Source: Opitutales bacterium | Lineage (GTDB): Bacteria > Verrucomicrobiota > Verrucomicrobiia > Opitutales > Oceanipulchritudinaceae | Assembly: GCA_007123395.1 (NCBI GenBank) | Contig: SKLD01000491.1 | Span: forward strand, 1 to 28,847 | Direction: 5' to 3' | DNA length: 28,847 nucleotides | In this document: piece after piece, positions 7,767-16,249 of the stretch | Numbering within the stretch: position 1 is the first letter of the stretch | How the letters are laid out: each line of letters begins with the position of its first letter | Notes under the pieces: generated by a model | Seen by the model: the letters and a program-made list of their open reading frames with translations, nothing else | Databases searched by the model: none | What the model was told of the DNA's origin: nothing | Position numbers and translations under genes: made by a program

Positions 7767-8058
7767 GGAACCAAATGTAGTGCGCCGCACTCCGGCACAT
7801 GGCAAACATCGATTTCGCCCAACAGCACTTATTTTCCCAAGTATTTATACAGCACAAACTCATTTCATAATTAAATTACTTGCATGTGCTTTCTCTGAGT
7901 AATATTGATTGACGACGGATCTTCCGGCAACTCGGTCTTGCCATAGGTCCCGCGGGATGACATTGATTTGATTCTACTACTATGGTTTTGCCGCTTTGCA
8001 CGGGCGTGTTTCCGGGCGCGGCAAGGTATACCACTCCAATCAACCAAAACGCGTTACC
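7767..8058. other. AT-rich divergent intergenic region
   Basis: 292 bases between two divergent genes, clearly more AT-rich than the flanking coding DNA at 7820-7920. It must carry promoters for both sides, but I cannot assign boxes with confidence. It contains AACAGCACTT (7821-7830), a ten-base match to 12801-12810 in another AT-rich spacer, and TTTCTCTGAG near 7890, a weak match to the element in front of the transposases. Confidence 0.5.
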
Positions 8059-8439
8059 ATGAATCAAAAAGTCATCCTCATCCTCCGCATCATCCTCGGT
8101 CTCGCCATGATTGTCTTCGGCGCGAACAAATTTCTCGGCTTTCTTCCCATGCCGGAGATGCAAGAAGCGGCGGGTGCCTTTATGGGCGCACTCGCCGAAA
8201 CGGGTTACATGATTCCGCTCATCGGGGTTGTTGAAGTCGTCACCGGCGCGCTTATCCTTGCGGGGCTCTTTGTTCCGCTGGCGCTGGTCCTGCTTGCGCC
8301 GGTTTTAGTGAACATCGTGCTTTTCCATCTGTTTCTTGATCCGGGGGGTATCCTCCCGGGGCTTGTTCTGACGATCATCGCCGCCGTCCTCATGCTCGCC
8401 CATTTCGGCAGCTACCTCCCGCTCCTGCGGGCGAAGTAG
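8059..8439 (+). CDS. DoxX-like small integral membrane protein
   Basis: A 126-residue protein made of four hydrophobic segments (about 5-25, 48-70, 72-92 and 98-117), opening MNQKVILILRIILGLAMIVFGANKF. The first helix followed by GxNKF, and the GVVEVVTGALIL segment in the second, are typical of the DoxX/DoxD-like superfamily of inner-membrane proteins, whose functions are mostly unclear (some are linked to respiratory or thiol redox processes). ATG 8059 is chosen because the 21 upstream codons of the open frame are not membrane-like and no ribosome site marks them. It precedes rapA by 98 bases on the same strand; a functional link is not evident. Confidence 0.8.
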   Translation: MNQKVILILRIILGLAMIVFGANKFLGFLPMPEMQEAAGAFMGALAETGYMIPLIGVVEVVTGALILAGLFVPLALVLLAPVLVNIVLFHLFLDPGGILPGLVLTIIAAVLMLAHFGSYLPLLRAK

Positions 8440-8537
8440 GCGCAGGGGGCCAACGGCACGGTTGAACGGTGCGGACGCCGCCCGGCACTGCCGCTCGGCT
8501 CTCGACATTGACGGTGGCTCCGCGACAATCCAGCACC

Positions 8538-11405
8538 ATGGACGAGCAACCGCTGCCCGGACAACGGTGGATGAGCGAGCCCGAACCCGAACTCGGGCTG
8601 GGCGTTGTTGAGGAGGCCGACCGCTTTCAGGTCGCTGTCTTCTTTCCTGCGAGCGGGGAGCGGCGGCGCTATGCGCGAGAGCATGCTCCGCTCAAGCGCA
8701 GTCGTTTTAACGTGGGCGACACGGTCTTCATCCCCGGCGGCAAACCGATGATTGTGACGTCCGTCGCACAAAGGAACGCCCTTTTCCACTACACTGGCGA
8801 GGCGGGGACTGTTTCCGAGGCGGACCTTGATGACTCGGAGAGTTCGAGCGACCCCATTGACCGCCTCTTTCAAGGGACGGTCGATCCGCCGGAGGACTTC
8901 GACCTGCGCTACGATGCCCTCAGCCACACCAGCCGCATCCGCAACTCGGAAGTAATCGGCTTCCTTGGCGGGCGCATCGATCTCATTCCGCACCAGATCC
9001 ACATCGCCGCCGAGGTCGCGGGCCGCTACCTGCCGCGGGTGCTCCTCGCCGACGAGGTCGGACTGGGCAAGACTATCGAGGCCTGCCTCATCCTCCACCG
9101 GCTCCACCTCACCGGGCGGGCGGAGCGGATTCTCGTTATTGTGCCGGACTCGCTCGTGCATCAGTGGTTTGTCGAACTGTTGCGCCGGTTCAATCTTTGG
9201 TTCGCGCTCATGGACGAGGAGCGGTGCGAGGCCGTGGGCGGCGTCCGGGAAGCGGAGGCATCCCGCAACCCGTTCCTCGAAGAACAGCGGGTCATCTGTG
9301 GCATCAGCCTGCTTGTGGAGAACGACCGCTGGGCGCGCGCGGCGACGGAGGCGGGCTGGGATATCGTCGTTGTGGACGAGGCGCACCACCTCTCATGGAG
9401 CCCGGACGGTCCCTCGCCGGAATACGCTGTGGTGGAGCGTCTGGCAGCGAAGGCGCCCGGTCTCCTCCTTCTCACGGCCACGCCCGAGCAACTCGGCATC
9501 GCGGGCCACTTTGCGCGTCTGCGCCTCCTCGACCCCGCGCGCTACCCGGACCTCGCGCGCTTCACGGAAGAGCAGAAGGACTTTTCCAAAGTGGCCGCCG
9601 TGGCCGACAAGCTCTACTCCGGGCGGGCGCTCTCCACGCGCGACCAAGCAACACTCGAATCCCTCTTCGAGAGCGATCCTGACACCCTTCGCGAGTACGC
9701 CCGCGCCATCCGGGCGGGCGACACCGAGGCCCGCGCAAGCCTCCTCGACGACCTTGTCGACCGGCACGGCACGGGGCGGGTGCTCTTCCGCAATACCCGC
9801 GAGGCCCTCACCGGATTTCCGAAGCGTGTTGCCCTCCCGACTCCTCTCGCTCCGCGCCCCGGGCTCAGCCCGGAGGAGTTGCAAGATCGTCTCTTGCGTG
9901 AGTTCGAGTTGGACGACGACCCTGCCCTCGCACAGGCCCGGTTTGACTACCGCGGCGGGCCGCGCGCGCACTGGCTGGCGGAACTCCTCCGCTCCATGCC
10001 CGACGAAAAAGTCCTCGTCATCTGCCGGACGCCACTGAAGGCCCTCGCGCTCGCCGAAGCGCTCGCGCAGGAGATCAACGTGAAGACGGGCGTCTTTCAC
10101 GAGGGCCTTACTCTCATCCAACGCGACCGCAACGCGGCATGGTTCGCCGAGCCCGGCGGGGCGCAGGTGCTCATCTGCTCGGAAATCGGAAGCGAGGGCC
10201 GGAATTTTCAGTTCGCGCATCATCTGGTCCTCTTCGATCTGCCGCTGGATCCGGAACTCCTTGAGCAACGTATCGGCCGACTCGACCGCATCGGCCAGAC
10301 CGCGGACGTCAAGATCCACCTTCCATTCCTGCGCGGGAGCGCCACTGAGCTTCTCCAGCGCTGGCACCACGACGGACTCGACGGTATCGAGCACGCCTTG
10401 CGCGGGGGCAACGCCTACCTTGAGAAATTCGGTAGGCGCGTGCGGTCGCTTGCGTGCGACTTCCACCTCAGCGCGCACGAGCCGGTGGACGAGACCGCGA
10501 AACTCATCGAAGACACCGCCCGCTACCGCGCCCGCCTCGAAGAGCGTCTGCGCAAAGGGCAGGACCGGCTCCTCGCGCTACAATCCAATCGCCCCGAGCG
10601 CGCCGGGCTTCTCATCGACAAAATCCGAAGGATCGACGGGGATTCCGCGCTGGAAGAGTTCATGACCCGCGTTTTCGACCACTTCGGGGTCGACGCGGAG
10701 GAGGTCGACGAGCGCACCGTGCACTTGCAACAGGGCAACTTCAGCAGCGAAGTCCTCCCCGGCCTGCCGCCCGACGGTCTCTCCGCCACCTTCGACCGCA
10801 CCAAGGCGCTCGGCCGCGAGGACATTCAGTTCCTCACTTGGGATCATCCCGTCGTGCGCGACTCCATCGACCTGATCCTCGGGTCCGACCGCGGCACAAG
10901 CGGCATCGTCACTCTTGCGGGCAAGCACGGCTCGCCGCCCGTTTTCCTCGAAACGGTCTATGTCGTCGAGTGCGTCGCCCCAGCCCGCCTGCACGTCGAC
11001 CGCTTTCTCCCGCCCGCACCTATCCGAGTCGTCGTGGATCCGGCGGGCGCGGATGTAACCGCCGATCATCCGCTCGAGGCCATCCGGCGCAACGCGCGCG
11101 CGGACTCCGCCTTCCGCTTCGAAAAGAACGCCGCCGGGTTGCGCGAACTGACCGCCCGCATGCTCAGCGCCTCGCGGGAGAGCGCCGTGCGCCAAAGCGA
11201 CGAACTCATCGCCCACGGGCGCAAACGGGCGCGCCGTCAACTCGGTGGAGAGGCCCGCCGCCTCCGCAACCTTCGCCGCATCAATCCCTCCATCCGCGAA
11301 GACGAAATCCGTCTCGCCGAAACCGTTCTCAACGAGGTGAACAAGTTCATCGGCGAAGCGCATATCCGCCTTGATTCGGCGCGCCTCGTCCTCACCGCGG
11401 GCTGA
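8538..11405 (+). CDS. rapA: RNA polymerase-associated SNF2-family ATPase RapA
   Basis: A 955-residue protein that follows E. coli RapA (968 residues) from end to end. The N-terminal Tudor-like region begins GQRWMSEPEPELGLG, close to E. coli GQRWISDTESELGLG. Then come SNF2 motif I DEVGLGKT (172-179), motif II DEAHH (280-284), LLLTATPEQLG, CSEIGSEGRNFQFAHHLVLFD and motif VI GRLDRIGQ (near 580), followed by the RapA-specific C-terminal domains ending with ALRAVNP-like LRNLRRINPSIREDE. RapA binds core RNA polymerase and uses ATP to recycle it after termination. ATG 8538 matches the family start; no Shine-Dalgarno sequence is visible. It converges on yqgE with three bases between the stop codons. 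Confidence 0.95.
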   Translation: MDEQPLPGQRWMSEPEPELGLGVVEEADRFQVAVFFPASGERRRYAREHAPLKRSRFNVGDTVFIPGGKPMIVTSVAQRNALFHYTGEAGTVSEADLDDSESSSDPIDRLFQGTVDPPEDFDLRYDALSHTSRIRNSEVIGFLGGRIDLIPHQIHIAAEVAGRYLPRVLLADEVGLGKTIEACLILHRLHLTGRAERILVIVPDSLVHQWFVELLRRFNLWFALMDEERCEAVGGVREAEASRNPFLEEQRVICGISLLVENDRWARAATEAGWDIVVVDEAHHLSWSPDGPSPEYAVVERLAAKAPGLLLLTATPEQLGIAGHFARLRLLDPARYPDLARFTEEQKDFSKVAAVADKLYSGRALSTRDQATLESLFESDPDTLREYARAIRAGDTEARASLLDDLVDRHGTGRVLFRNTREALTGFPKRVALPTPLAPRPGLSPEELQDRLLREFELDDDPALAQARFDYRGGPRAHWLAELLRSMPDEKVLVICRTPLKALALAEALAQEINVKTGVFHEGLTLIQRDRNAAWFAEPGGAQVLICSEIGSEGRNFQFAHHLVLFDLPLDPELLEQRIGRLDRIGQTADVKIHLPFLRGSATELLQRWHHDGLDGIEHALRGGNAYLEKFGRRVRSLACDFHLSAHEPVDETAKLIEDTARYRARLEERLRKGQDRLLALQSNRPERAGLLIDKIRRIDGDSALEEFMTRVFDHFGVDAEEVDERTVHLQQGNFSSEVLPGLPPDGLSATFDRTKALGREDIQFLTWDHPVVRDSIDLILGSDRGTSGIVTLAGKHGSPPVFLETVYVVECVAPARLHVDRFLPPAPIRVVVDPAGADVTADHPLEAIRRNARADSAFRFEKNAAGLRELTARMLSASRESAVRQSDELIAHGRKRARRQLGGEARRLRNLRRINPSIREDEIRLAETVLNEVNKFIGEAHIRLDSARLVLTAG

Positions 11406-11408
11406 ACC

Positions 11409-11969
11409 TCAATTCAACGACGGGTCGCCGGGCACATCGACGAGCGCGGAAAGGTCGGGACGTTGCGCACGCACCACCCCGCCCCACGCTTCACCGCCGT
11501 CCGCTTCAAGAAAATCCGGATGGATCGGCGCGAGAATCCACGAATTGGCCACGATCTCGCCCTCCAGTTGCCCCTCGCCCCAGCCCGCGTAGCCAAGGAA
11601 GGCTCGCGCGATGACATCAACGTCCGACTGCAGCATCTCCGACAGGGCCTCAGCGGAAATCCCGAAGTGGAGTCGAAAAGCGCTTCCCTCCGTGTCCCAG
11701 CTCCACGCCGCGAGGAGCACCTCCGCAGGCGCGACGGGACCGCCCAGATAGACCGGCACCCGGCCCACCGGAGATTCTTTGAATTCTGCCTTCAACTGGC
11801 CGAGTGTACGTTCCACCGGCCGGTTGAGGATGACACCAAGTGCGCCGTCGCTCTCGCTGTGCGCCGTGAGAAGCACCACGGAGCGGGCGAAATTCGGATC
11901 GAGCAAGGTCGGATGGGCGGCGAGCAAACTGCCGCTCAAGCTGGTGAACTGTGATTCCGTGTCGCGCAT
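11409..11969 (-). CDS. yqgE: YqgE/AlgH family protein (UPF0301)
   Basis: A 186-residue protein of the usual length. It opens with the family pattern LSGSLLAAHPTLLDPNFARSVVLL, then ALGVILNRPVERTLGQL, VYLGGPV and FLGYAGWGEGQLEGEI, the most conserved stretch of the family, followed by NSWILAP. The biochemical role is unsettled; AlgH was tied to alginate gene regulation in Pseudomonas, though it may not be direct. Its ATG lies three bases after the deaminase stop, so the two form an operon in the order deaminase > yqgE. It converges with rapA and no terminator fits between the two stop codons. Confidence 0.95.
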   Translation of the reverse strand: MRDTESQFTSLSGSLLAAHPTLLDPNFARSVVLLTAHSESDGALGVILNRPVERTLGQLKAEFKESPVGRVPVYLGGPVAPAEVLLAAWSWDTEGSAFRLHFGISAEALSEMLQSDVDVIARAFLGYAGWGEGQLEGEIVANSWILAPIHPDFLEADGGEAWGGVVRAQRPDLSALVDVPGDPSLN

Positions 11970-11972
11970 GTT

Positions 11973-12503
11973 TTAACCCAGTTTTTCCACCGACACCCCC
12001 GCCTCCTCGAGAAGCTCGGTGACAATCGGATCATTGCGGTAGTCCGAGTGGTATTTGATCCCGCGAATTCCCGCCGAAGCGAGAATCTTCGCACAGTTGA
12101 TGCAGGGAAAGTGCGTTATATAGGCCGTCGCCCCGTCCACCGAGATACCGCGCCGCGCGGCGTCGGCAATGGCGTTCTGCTCGGCATGCACCGTTGCCTG
12201 CTCGTGCCCCTCGCGCACACGACTGCGGTGCGGCGAGCCAGGCAAAAACCCGTTGTAGCCCGCCGCGATGATGCGGTTGCGGTGTTCGCCGCCGGAGACG
12301 AGAATGCACCCGACGTTCAAGCGCTCACAGGCCGAGCGTGAAGCGATGAGCAACGCCGCTCCCATGAAGTAGTCATCCCACGACGGCCGTCCTTCGACCG
12401 CGGCGGCGGCCGCCGCGACATGCGCCAAAAAGGTGCCTCCGCCCGCACCTCCGGCCACCGCGCCACACTCACTGCCGACCACTGCTTCCGATTCCACCTT
12501 CAT
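11973..12503 (-). CDS. dCMP deaminase family (ComE-type) zinc deaminase
   Basis: The core, RPSWDDYFMGAALLIASRS..., is that of deoxycytidylate deaminases, which convert dCMP to dUMP for thymidylate synthesis. The zinc site is complete: H106-A-E108 and P133-C134-I-N-C137. The downstream segment with SAGIRGIKYHSDY also fits the family. The start is uncertain. I used ATG 12503 (176 residues), giving an unusual 39-residue Ala/Gly-rich head before the conserved core; the frame is open to 12776, but that upstream part overlaps strong inverted repeats and looks non-coding. No good ribosome site was seen. It is first in an operon with yqgE. Confidence 0.88.
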   Translation of the reverse strand: MKVESEAVVGSECGAVAGGAGGGTFLAHVAAAAAAVEGRPSWDDYFMGAALLIASRSACERLNVGCILVSGGEHRNRIIAAGYNGFLPGSPHRSRVREGHEQATVHAEQNAIADAARRGISVDGATAYITHFPCINCAKILASAGIRGIKYHSDYRNDPIVTELLEEAGVSVEKLG

Positions 12504-12564
12504 ACCGCCAATATGCCCGCCGTCCCTGCCGGTGTAAACAGGATTGCGATGGAGTTCATCGTTC

Positions 12565-12668
12565 CGGATTTTCCCCGAAGACACGGGACCGGCCTCGGCA
12601 CGGCGGCGCGCGGGCGGGAGTTTCTCCGAAGGCGGCGGTAGACAGGCTTCAGAAAGAAGGAAAATCCG
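12565..12668. repeat. 104-nt imperfect inverted repeat, possible structured leader or small mobile element
   Basis: CGGATTTTCC (12565-12574) pairs perfectly over 10 bp with GGAAAATCCG (12659-12668). Inside, GCCTCGG pairs with CCGAAGGC with one bulged A, and GAAG pairs with CTTC, giving a long rod. It lies just in front of the deaminase start, on whose mRNA it would fold as a leader structure. I could not match it to SRP RNA or a known riboswitch; a MITE-like insertion is the alternative. Confidence 0.45.
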
Positions 12669-12806
12669 CTCGCAAGCGAAATGAACCGATGGCCTGAATC
12701 TCCAGACGGCCCGGTGCCTCCCGCGCACCACACCGGTCCCGGAACATTCCAAACCAAAGCGGAGAAACCCGCTCAAACCGGCAGACCCGCACCAGACCTG
12801 AACAGC

Positions 12807-12946
12807 ACTTGTTTTTGTCTCAGAGAAAAATAGTTGCAGAGTGCCCTAATTGTGTAATAAACAGAACCTCTATTATTCTACTTTGTACATTTTGAGACTG
12901 GGGCCGTTGTTATTTTTCTTGAAGAAATTTAACTTGTGTTTGTCTC
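12807..12946 (+). repeat. Pair of direct repeats ACTTGTKTTTGTCTC
   Basis: The 15-mer occurs at 12807-12821 and 12932-12946 with one mismatch. The second copy forms part of the transposase-associated element. The ten bases AACAGCACTT overlapping the first copy (12801-12810) recur at 7821-7830. Confidence 0.45.
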
Positions 12947-12960
12947 CGGATGTTTCCTTG
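12912..12960 (+). repeat. Solo copy of the AT-rich element found in front of the transposases
   Basis: Contains TTTTTCTTGAAGAAATTT, then AACTTGTGTTTGT, CCGGATG and TTCCTTG, in the same order and nearly the same spacing as the flank of transposase copy 1 on its coding strand. No transposase follows, only TTCAAG at about the expected place, so this is either a solo remnant or an independent repeat. Confidence 0.5.
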
Positions 12961-13134
12961 TTGGGTGTTTCGGTTTTTGTTTGTTCAAGGCTACTTTAGC
13001 CGCTGAACCCCAACAGGTTCTATCTTTTTTCTTTCGTTTTATCTCACGGATTCAGGTTGCTCTAAAGACCCGTGCTCCTGCGAGCCGGCGGGTTATACGC
13101 GCGCCCTTGGGCGCTTTGGATTACGGCGGGCGGC

Positions 13135-16100
13135 TCAGTCGAGCTTGGGCGCGAGGACGACGCGGAAACCGGTGGCATGGTTAGGGATCTCCGGCGAGGC
13201 GCGGTCACGGGCGGCGGCACGCGCACGAAAGGCGAAGTCCTCCCAACCGCCGCCGCGCACGACACGACCGCGTGAGCCGCTTGTGCGGACGAAAGGCTCA
13301 ACCCGCCCGCCGGGCAATCTGTCGGCGAAGTAGTCCATCGTCCACTCCCGCACGTTTCCGTGCATGTCGTGAAGACCGAGTGCATTGGGCGGAAAGCTGC
13401 CGACCTCGACGGTGCCGTAGGCGTCCTCGCGCACGATCTCGGCCACACCGCGGTGGGCCTCGCGGGGATAGCGTCCCTTGAAATTCGCATTACTAGCGTC
13501 AGCCGTATCGCCCCAATGGAACGGGCCCGTGCTTCCGGCGCGCGCGGCGTATTCCCACTCTGCCTCTGTCGGCAGACGGTATTCATAGCCTTCCGGAAGT
13601 CGTCCGGCCTCACGTTCGCGCTCGCTGATGAGGCGGCAAAACTCCATGGCCTCGCTCCACGTGACACTGTCGACCGGATGCCGCGCACCGGTGAAACGGC
13701 TCGGATTCTCACCGGTTATATGCTCGAAGAGCACCTGCGTCGTTTCGTGCGACGCCATCCAGAATCCGCGGCGGAAGGCGACTTCCGTCAGCGGCCCCTC
13801 GCTGGGCAGGCGGCTGTGTTCCGCAAGCGGACTGCCGATCATTCCCGACCCAGGCGGCACCCACACAAAAGTATAGGCTAGGTAAGGCACCGTCCAGCCG
13901 CTTCCCGGCTCGGGTCCGCGAAGGCGCTCGAGGCGCGGCGTCCAAGTCGCTTCCTCGTTGGGCTGAAGGGCAAAGGTGCGGGTGACGGGCTCGAAGTCGC
14001 GCACCGCGAGGGTGACGCGCGTTTCTTCCTCGGCGGACAGTTCGACGACACGCGGCACGCCACGCCGTGCCTCACCGTCGAGGAGAAGACGGGCACGGTC
14101 GTCGCGGGGAAAATCGCCTTCAATGCGCAGCCGCGCCGGGTGCCCGATGAGTTCGCCGACGAGGCTCTTCTCTTCCCCGTCGGCAATTTCGTAAGGAAGC
14201 GTCAGCGTCCGGAAGTCAGGGTGCTCGAGGACAACGGTTCCCCGCCCGGCGGCGACCTCGCGGCGGAACTCCGCCTTGCCTTCCACCTCGACCCCGCCGA
14301 TGCGGGCGCGGAGCCCCGCGCGGACTTCCGCCGACAGCGGCTCGCCGCCGCGCTCAACGCGTACTGTCAACTGCCCGCTCGTCGTCTCAAGGGAGCCGAA
14401 GTGCAGCACTTGCGACTCACCGCGACCGAGCGTCACCTCGCGTACTGCGAGGCGCCAATCGCCTCCGCCGACACGCACCTTCACAGGCCGCCCCACGGCC
14501 AACCCTTTGACTTCAAGGGGCGTGCTACCGCGCAACGCGCCGTCGACCTCCACGGGTACGCCGGAGCGGTCGGCGAGGATCGAGAGGCTGCCGGGCGCGT
14601 CTTGCAGATGCCCGTCGAGCTCGGTCCATTCGTTGGCGCGCAGGCGCACGCCCTCAAACCGCCGCGGCAAATAACCCTCGAGCCGCAGCTCAAGGGCGTG
14701 CTCCTTTGCCAGCAAACGGCCCTCGAGCAAGAGCACGCCGTCCTCCGCTACCGTGTCGACGAACACCGCGTTGTTTTCCGTAACGGAAAAGAGCGCTGCC
14801 CCCGGCGTGCCCTTGACACGCAATCGGCCCCACTCCGGCACAAGTTCCATGCTCATCCGCACCGGCTCCGCATTGACCGCGAAATCCGTCTCGGTGGCGG
14901 CAAAACCATCTGCCTCTATGCGGACGCGGTGCGTGCCGCGCGGCAAGTCGAGCGCCACCTCTCCTCCGGAAAAGGAGAACGGCGGACTCTGCAAAGTGAG
15001 CACCCGCCCTGCACCGGCCCCGGGCTGCACACGCAGGACGACATTGGCATCCGCGCGGGAATCAGCGAGAACCGACGCCACCCGCGGCGGGGACTCCGGC
15101 GATCTCAGCCACGGCAGCACCTGCGTGGCACCGAACGCGCCGAGTGCGACCAGAGCGGCCCCGAGCAACAGGGGACGCCGCCACGAGCGCTGCGGCACCG
15201 TGCTTCCGCCAAACTTCGGCGAGAGTCGACCGTCATCAGTCAAGAACTCCTCACCTGTGTCGGGGTCCCGGTTCTTCACCGATGCCCGTGTGAGGTTCCC
15301 GACATTCGCCAAGTCACGACGGAAGAGGTCAACGGAGGAATACCTGTCGACTACCTTGCCTTCGCTCGCCGCGCCTAAAAGGATCTCCCATCCCGGTACG
15401 ATATCGTCGCGGCGCTCCGTGAGCCTCCAGTCATCGCGCCCCACCCGCTGGCCGGTAAAAAGATAGTGCCCCAGCAAGCCGAGCGCGAAGACGTCGCCTG
15501 GCTCGCCCCCCTCTTCGCCGTTGCGGATTTCCGGCGCAATCGAGTCCACCGGCGTGAAAACGGCACGCCCCGCCGAATCGGCCAACGGAATGATCGCAGT
15601 GCTCACATACATCTCGAACCTGCGGCGGTGCAAAGCGGCGAAAATCCCGAATCCAAGCACCTTCACCTCACCCGACTTCGCCACAATAATGTCCTCCGGG
15701 CAGAGTGCGAGGTGCGGGATGCCAAGCAGATTGGCCGCGCCGACCGCCTTGCTCACCTCGTCGAGGAAAAATCCAACCTCCTCTTCTGGAAGCCCCTCTT
15801 CATGACCGCCTTTGGCCATGTAATCCGCAAGTGTAATCCCCTCTACCAGAGGATAGCGCAGAACGAGGTGATCCGCGTTCATCTCCACAAGATCCGGGAC
15901 GAAGAGCGACTTCACCTTCGCCTTGGAGAGCTTCGCCGAAGCCTCTTTGACGGCGCTGAGCGGACTCGGCTCGCGCGTTAGCGTGCCGGGGAGAATAAGA
16001 ATGAGGTAAATGCTGCCGTCACGCCCGTCCCGTGCATGGTAAAGCCCGCCGAGCAACCCGTTGCGGAGGCAACGCAGAATGGCATAATCGCCGACCATAT

Positions 16101-16146
16101 CGCCGGGCTGAAACTGAGATTCTTTAATGATTGAGGTGTAGGCCAT
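13135..16146 (-). CDS. Pseudokinase - TM - PEGA repeats - FGE/SUMF1-like fusion protein
   Basis: A 1003-residue protein. Residues ~20-290 follow a Ser/Thr protein kinase fold but the catalytic parts are lost: HRDLKPxN is HLALCPED (145-152), DFG is GFG (165-167) and the VAIK lysine is absent (SIYLILIL). APE (204-206) and DVFALG (219-224) remain. A single TM helix follows at about 325-346. The external part has beta-rich repeats including at least one clear PEGA domain (~513-565), then an FGE-sulfatase-like domain (~755-1003) with RLPTEAEWEYAARAG, DMHGNVREWTMD and RVVRGGGW. The two active-site cysteines of true FGE are missing (GGGWEDFAFRARAAARD), so formylglycine formation is unlikely. Probably a membrane signalling or scaffold protein, kinase-like part in the cytoplasm. 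It stands alone, not in an obvious operon. Confidence 0.9.
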   Translation of the reverse strand: MAYTSIIKESQFQPGDMVGDYAILRCLRNGLLGGLYHARDGRDGSIYLILILPGTLTREPSPLSAVKEASAKLSKAKVKSLFVPDLVEMNADHLVLRYPLVEGITLADYMAKGGHEEGLPEEEVGFFLDEVSKAVGAANLLGIPHLALCPEDIIVAKSGEVKVLGFGIFAALHRRRFEMYVSTAIIPLADSAGRAVFTPVDSIAPEIRNGEEGGEPGDVFALGLLGHYLFTGQRVGRDDWRLTERRDDIVPGWEILLGAASEGKVVDRYSSVDLFRRDLANVGNLTRASVKNRDPDTGEEFLTDDGRLSPKFGGSTVPQRSWRRPLLLGAALVALGAFGATQVLPWLRSPESPPRVASVLADSRADANVVLRVQPGAGAGRVLTLQSPPFSFSGGEVALDLPRGTHRVRIEADGFAATETDFAVNAEPVRMSMELVPEWGRLRVKGTPGAALFSVTENNAVFVDTVAEDGVLLLEGRLLAKEHALELRLEGYLPRRFEGVRLRANEWTELDGHLQDAPGSLSILADRSGVPVEVDGALRGSTPLEVKGLAVGRPVKVRVGGGDWRLAVREVTLGRGESQVLHFGSLETTSGQLTVRVERGGEPLSAEVRAGLRARIGGVEVEGKAEFRREVAAGRGTVVLEHPDFRTLTLPYEIADGEEKSLVGELIGHPARLRIEGDFPRDDRARLLLDGEARRGVPRVVELSAEEETRVTLAVRDFEPVTRTFALQPNEEATWTPRLERLRGPEPGSGWTVPYLAYTFVWVPPGSGMIGSPLAEHSRLPSEGPLTEVAFRRGFWMASHETTQVLFEHITGENPSRFTGARHPVDSVTWSEAMEFCRLISEREREAGRLPEGYEYRLPTEAEWEYAARAGSTGPFHWGDTADASNANFKGRYPREAHRGVAEIVREDAYGTVEVGSFPPNALGLHDMHGNVREWTMDYFADRLPGGRVEPFVRTSGSRGRVVRGGGWEDFAFRARAAARDRASPEIPNHATGFRVVLAPKLD

Positions 16147-16249
16147 GCGGAGGGAATGACTTGCGTGGAGAGTTCTTTACATTTGTCTCAACAAGCGCAA
16201 GACCCGCAGCGGCATGTTGACGCTTTTTGAAACGTCTTTCACACTCTTT

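Larger units (their letters stand above)
12504..13134. other. Gene-free interval between the deaminase and the pseudokinase fusion
   Basis: 631 bases in two contrasting halves. The half nearer the deaminase (12504-12790) is GC-rich and holds a 104-nt imperfect inverted repeat (12565-12668) and a small hairpin GGTGC/GCACC (12713-12729). The other half (12800-13070) is markedly AT-rich and carries two copies of ACTTGTKTTTGTCTC and a lone copy of the transposase-associated element. I see no supportable gene; the short plus-strand frame 12936-13184 runs into the antisense of the next gene. Confidence 0.6.

Noticed and set aside
9393..10478. 361-codon minus-strand open frame within rapA
   Set aside because: Mirror of the RapA frame; RapA is conserved end to end.
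12936..13184. Short plus-strand frame beginning with hydrophobic, Cys-rich residues
   Set aside because: It lies in AT-rich non-coding DNA and then runs antisense into the pseudokinase fusion; Cys/Phe richness follows from base composition.
13135..13880. Active formylglycine-generating enzyme (sulfatase activator)
   Set aside because: The domain lacks both active-site cysteines of true FGE, and no sulfatase gene is nearby.
14140..15378. 412-codon plus-strand open frame
   Set aside because: Antisense of the pseudokinase fusion, which has clear domains in its own frame.
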